Origin: WTFY01 sp965220895
GTDB taxonomy: Bacteria; Pseudomonadota; Gammaproteobacteria; UBA4575
Reading direction: 5' to 3'
Assembly: GCA_965220895.1 (NCBI GenBank)
Contig: OZ244850.1
Coordinates: 620,001 to 684,000, forward strand
DNA: 64,000 bases
Under the pieces are notes generated by a model. The model was not told the origin of the DNA and did not search any database. It was given only the letters and a program-made list of their open reading frames with translations. Position 1 is the first letter of the stretch. Each line of letters opens with the position of its first letter. Below, one piece after another: positions 61,209 through 64,000 of this stretch. Made by a program: the position numbers and the translations under genes.

Positions 61209-62033
61209 ATGACAAATTCAATCACCAACATTGCCGGTTACCAGTTCAAAACGGTGGCGGACGTCGACTCCGTGCACGAACAGGTGCAGTCCTTGTGTGC
61301 ACAGACCCATCTGAAGGGCAACGTGTTCATCAGCCCGGAAGGAATCAACCTGAGTCTGGCCGGGTCCGCGTCCGATGTGGACCATGCACTGGACCGGCTG
61401 GAAACGGTGTGCGGCTTTGACCGGCTGCTGCTGAGTGTGACTCGTTCGGACAGGATTCCCTTCCGGCGACTTCTCGTGAGGACCCGCGAGGAACTGGTGC
61501 CGGGGCCTGAGCCTGCGGCGGCGGCAGGTGCTCGGGGTCCTGTACATGCCTCCTACATCACCAGTGACGAGCTCAGACACTGGCTCAGCACCGGGACCGA
61601 GGTCACCTTGCTGGACTTGCGCAACAGTTTTGAATATGAACTCGGCACCTTCAACCATGCGCAGCATCTTGGGTTACGTCATTTCAGGGAACTGAGAAGT
61701 GCAGCTCCCAGACTTGCTGGGCTGGCGAAAGAAAAACCGGTAGTCACCTTCTGTACGGGCGGCATCCGTTGTGAAAAAGGCGCCCCGTACATTGCCGGCC
61801 TGGGTTTCAGGCAGGTCTATCAACTCAAGGGGGGAGTGCTGGACTACCTGAAAAAATTCAAAGATGAGCACTGGCATGGAGACTGCTTTGTGTTCGACGA
61901 GCGTGTCAGTCTTGACAGCATGCTCAAGCCAACTTTCACCCGGCTTTGCCGCACCTGCCAGGCCGTGTTGAAAGCGGATGAAACGCAATGGTGTGCCTCC
62001 TGTGTCCGGCCTGCAGCACTCGACCAAACGTAG
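61209..62033 (+). CDS. trhO: TrhO/YceA, tRNA uridine-34 hydroxylase
   Basis: 274 residues. N-terminal ferredoxin-like domain (HLKGNVFISPEGINLSLAGS) followed by a rhodanese domain with active Cys in VVTFCTGGIRCEKGAPYIAG. A C-terminal zinc-finger-like part has LCRTCQAVL and WCASC. The family makes 5-hydroxyuridine at tRNA position 34 with oxygen. It is immediately upstream of tatD (1-base gap). Confidence 0.93.
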   Translation: MTNSITNIAGYQFKTVADVDSVHEQVQSLCAQTHLKGNVFISPEGINLSLAGSASDVDHALDRLETVCGFDRLLLSVTRSDRIPFRRLLVRTREELVPGPEPAAAAGARGPVHASYITSDELRHWLSTGTEVTLLDLRNSFEYELGTFNHAQHLGLRHFRELRSAAPRLAGLAKEKPVVTFCTGGIRCEKGAPYIAGLGFRQVYQLKGGVLDYLKKFKDEHWHGDCFVFDERVSLDSMLKPTFTRLCRTCQAVLKADETQWCASCVRPAALDQT

Positions 62034-62034
62034 C

Positions 62035-62835
62035 ATGGAACTCGTCGACACCTGTTTCAACCTGACCAGCGACACATTTCGCAACGACGAATCCCAGGTA
62101 ATGGAACGTGCCCGCCTGGCCGGTGTGCGGTATTTCGTCATCCCCGGGTCGAGCGTGGCGGACAGTGAACATGCGGTGCGGCTTTGTGAGCAGTACGAAG
62201 GCACCTGTGCCACGGCAGGCATCCATCCGCATCGGGCCAAGGAATTCTCGGACAAATCCCTCGAGAAGCTGCAAGAAATTGCAGCCCATGAGAAAGTGAC
62301 AGCCATCGGTGAGGCTGGACTGGACTACCACCGGAACTATGCGAGCCCGGCCCAGCAAAAAGCCGCCTTCCAGGCCCAGCTCGAACTGGCGGTCGAGCTG
62401 GCACTGCCCGTGTTCCTGCACCAGCGGGATGCGCATGCGGATTTTGCCAGACTTTTAACCCGGGTACGTGATCGGCTTACCCGCGTGGTGACGCACTGTT
62501 TCACCGGCACCGCCAGCGAACTCGACTGCTATATTGATCTGGACTGCCACATCGGCATCACCGGCTGGATTTGCGATGAGCGGCGCGGCCAACATCTGCA
62601 TGGAATCATCCAGCGTATCCCGGCCGACCGACTGATGATCGAGACCGATGCACCTTATCTGTTGCCCAGGGACCTCCCTGCCGATGCCACCATTCCAAAG
62701 CCTAAAGGCCGGCGCAACGAGCCAGCCTACCTGCCCCATATATTGCGTACTGTGGCGAACTGTCGGGGAATTTCCGAAGTCCAGGCGGCAAGGGAAACGA
62801 CCCGAACGGCTAAAGACTTCTTTTCCCTCCGATAG
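62035..62835 (+). CDS. tatD: TatD-family metal-dependent hydrolase
   Basis: 266 residues from the ATG at 62035. Visible motifs: ELVDTCFNLTSDTFRNDE (the usual HxH of relatives is replaced, as in TatD itself), TAGIHPHRAKEF, EAGLDYHRNYASPAQQKAAF, VTHCFTGTASEL and IETDAPYLLPRDLP. The enzyme is a DNase or exonuclease of the TatD type. It follows trhO with one base between them. Confidence 0.93.
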   Translation: MELVDTCFNLTSDTFRNDESQVMERARLAGVRYFVIPGSSVADSEHAVRLCEQYEGTCATAGIHPHRAKEFSDKSLEKLQEIAAHEKVTAIGEAGLDYHRNYASPAQQKAAFQAQLELAVELALPVFLHQRDAHADFARLLTRVRDRLTRVVTHCFTGTASELDCYIDLDCHIGITGWICDERRGQHLHGIIQRIPADRLMIETDAPYLLPRDLPADATIPKPKGRRNEPAYLPHILRTVANCRGISEVQAARETTRTAKDFFSLR

Positions 62836-62888
62836 GTTCTCCCGAACTGGGTATGGCTTGGGCAAACAGTGGCTGCTATAGGTACGGC

Positions 62889-63203
62889 ATGGTCATACAA
62901 ACGAGCATCGAACACAAAATCCAGGGTGCGCTGCACCCGGTCTTCCTCAAGGTAGCAAACGAAAGTCACATGCACAACGTGGCACCCGGGTCGGAATCCC
63001 ATTTCAAGGTCACCGTGGTAAGCCACGAGTTTGACGGCAAGCTGCCCGTGGCACGGCACCGCATCCTGAACCGGCTGCTTGCCGAAGAGCTTGCGGGTGC
63101 CGTGCATGCCTTGTCGCTGCACACATTCACCCCCGAAGAATGGCGGGAGAAGAACGGCGAAGTCAGAAATTCCCCGCCATGCATGGGTGGATCAAAAGCT
63201 TGA
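62889..63203 (+). CDS. bolA: BolA-family protein
   Basis: 104 residues from the ATG at 62889. The family motif is VANESHMHNVAPGSESHFKV, then ARHRILNRLLAEELAGAVHA and LSLHTFTPEEW. BolA works with monothiol glutaredoxins in iron and cluster handling. The last 20 residues (GEVRNSPPCMGGSKA) extend beyond the typical end. The 154-bp gap to the toxin gene (63204-63357) has nothing seen. Confidence 0.9.
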   Translation: MVIQTSIEHKIQGALHPVFLKVANESHMHNVAPGSESHFKVTVVSHEFDGKLPVARHRILNRLLAEELAGAVHALSLHTFTPEEWREKNGEVRNSPPCMGGSKA

Positions 63204-63357
63204 GGTTGAATATTTTTATTAGACAGTCACTTGCAGAACTTGCCTGCTCAATACTGAAGTCAAGCAATCACTTAGGTCTCGCAAAAACTTGTGAGTAGCA
63301 CAAAACTGGCACAGCACGCGACATGGCAGAATTTGCTTGTTCTGCGATGTTGATTCT

Positions 63358-63690
63358 TTATGCCCGAGCCGAAACCTGATAAATCTGCCTGTGCAAGGTC
63401 CCGGACAGAACGGTGATTACTTGAGGAACAAGTGGCTGTAGTTCCTGGAGGCGGTTGTGGGCGGCGAGCATGATAATGACAGGAATTGGCAAGTCGTTGA
63501 GATTCTGCTCGTGCGCTATCCCTCTATCAACTGTAATCAGAGCATCGAAGTCACGCCCGGCTGCCAATTGAAGCAGTGCGCCATTACCGGTACCTGCCCA
63601 GCCCATTTGCGGGACCGTACAGACCTCAAACGATTCCGGGAAAGATGCTGTCAGCCTCTGGGGTACGGACTCATCAAGCAAAAGCCTCAT
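63358..63690 (-). CDS. DUF5615 PIN-like toxin
   Basis: 110 residues. It begins MRLLLDESVPQRLTASFP, with acidic residues in DFDALITVDRGIAHEQNLND, typical of PIN-like RNase toxins of the DUF5615 group. AGGTGA sits 5 bases before the ATG at 63690, which decides the start; it overlaps the antitoxin gene by 17 bases. It forms a toxin-antitoxin pair with the DUF433 gene. The target is inferred to be RNA. Confidence 0.85.
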   Translation of the reverse strand: MRLLLDESVPQRLTASFPESFEVCTVPQMGWAGTGNGALLQLAAGRDFDALITVDRGIAHEQNLNDLPIPVIIMLAAHNRLQELQPLVPQVITVLSGTLHRQIYQVSARA

Positions 63691-63889
63691 TCTCATCACC
63701 TGCAATCGCTGCCTTGGCTTGCTCAAGTACAGCGATGGCCTGGGATCTCGATACTGTAGGATAGTCCTCTAGAAACTCATCAAGACGGTCACCCGCTTCA
63801 AGATGTTCCATCAGGATGCGCACTGGGACCCTTGTTCCGGTAAACACTGGAGTACCTCCAAGGATCCCTGGACTTCTGCTTATCGTCAT
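63674..63889 (-). CDS. DUF433 antitoxin
   Basis: 71 residues. Typical DUF433: SRSPGILGGTPVFTGTRVPV, then LEAGDRLDEFLEDYPTVSRS and QAIAVLEQAKAAI. It holds a DNA-binding fold and blocks the DUF5615 partner whose gene overlaps its end. AAAGGGAG precedes the ATG at 63889. The divergent palindrome at 63902 fits autoregulation. Confidence 0.9.
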   Translation of the reverse strand: MTISRSPGILGGTPVFTGTRVPVRILMEHLEAGDRLDEFLEDYPTVSRSQAIAVLEQAKAAIAGDENEAFA

Positions 63890-63901
63890 GTCTCCCTTTT
63901 A

Positions 63902-63920
63902 CTATGAATTCGTTTCATAG
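63902..63920. promoter_or_regulatory. Palindromic operator-like site before the toxin-antitoxin pair
   Basis: CTATGAA and TTCATAG form a perfect 7-bp inverted repeat with 5 bases between, 13 bases before the antitoxin start. A possible minus-strand promoter (TTGAAA, 17 bp, TATGAA) covers it. Antitoxin-mediated repression is inferred. 63921-64000 shows no gene. Confidence 0.55.
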
Positions 63921-64000
63921 TCTATAAAATACCGTGTTTCAATTCTTCAAACACCTTTACATCCCAGTATCTGGTACAACAGCAAAATAATACAAACATC

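Overview
The window looks like the chromosome of a gammaproteobacterial sulfur oxidiser. It carries a nearly complete reverse-type dissimilatory sulfite reductase (rDsr) locus: dsrA-B-E-F-H-C-M-K-J-O-P-N-R run head to tail on the minus strand (15025 down to 4322). dsrEFH, a DsrC with both redox cysteines, and dsrL are markers of the oxidative (sulfur-oxidising) form of the pathway. Housekeeping genes (nrdA, gltBD, fabA, pepN, tatD, bolA) are of gammaproteobacterial type. Genus cannot be fixed from sequence reading alone.

Layout. 1-4050: 5' part of nrdA with NrdR boxes, an S24-like protein, a rhodanese, and a NarX/NarL-type two-component pair downstream of the dsr operon. 4322-15025: the dsr operon. 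15345-18670: an accessory set with a TauD-like dioxygenase, a Cas6/Cmx6-like protein with no type I system, a DsrC paralogue lacking both redox cysteines, two small proteins and a PKHD hydroxylase. 18744-20564: an intact TnpB element plus a 184-bp internally deleted relative that keeps both ends. 20691-23016: dsrL, detached from the operon, facing a second DsrC paralogue. 23128-29535: a type II-C CRISPR-Cas locus (22 repeats, cas2, cas1, cas9) and a tracrRNA gene that I infer from an anti-repeat, a -10 box and a terminator. 29640-33889: a GNAT enzyme, a 2OG oxygenase and poorly known genes, including a TrpD-like protein without its PRPP motif. 34123-39451: Sel1 protein, MoxR ATPase, VWA protein, dsrS and cysG. 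40710-46707: gltBD. 46731-54306: small membrane and hypothetical proteins, a degenerate L,D-transpeptidase-like protein, glycerate kinase, and a molybdoenzyme paired with a flavin/ferredoxin reductase. 54844-63203: fabA, a TonB receptor, a CDGSH protein, pepN, trhO, tatD, bolA. 63358-63920: a DUF433/DUF5615 toxin-antitoxin pair with an operator-like palindrome.

How it fits together. CysG makes siroheme and DsrN amidates it for DsrAB. DsrEFH passes persulfide sulfur to DsrC. DsrAB oxidises the sulfur to sulfite. DsrMKJOP reoxidises DsrC and delivers electrons to the membrane. DsrL passes electrons to NAD(P). Two essential partners (dsrL and dsrS) lie outside the operon, each among accessory genes, so the locus appears to have been split and interleaved with mobile and defence DNA.

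The best candidates for something undescribed are the Cas6-like protein and cysteine-less DsrC in the dsr accessory cluster, the mini-TnpB element with a conserved 3' guide-RNA-like block, and the uncharacterised molybdoenzyme/reductase pair.
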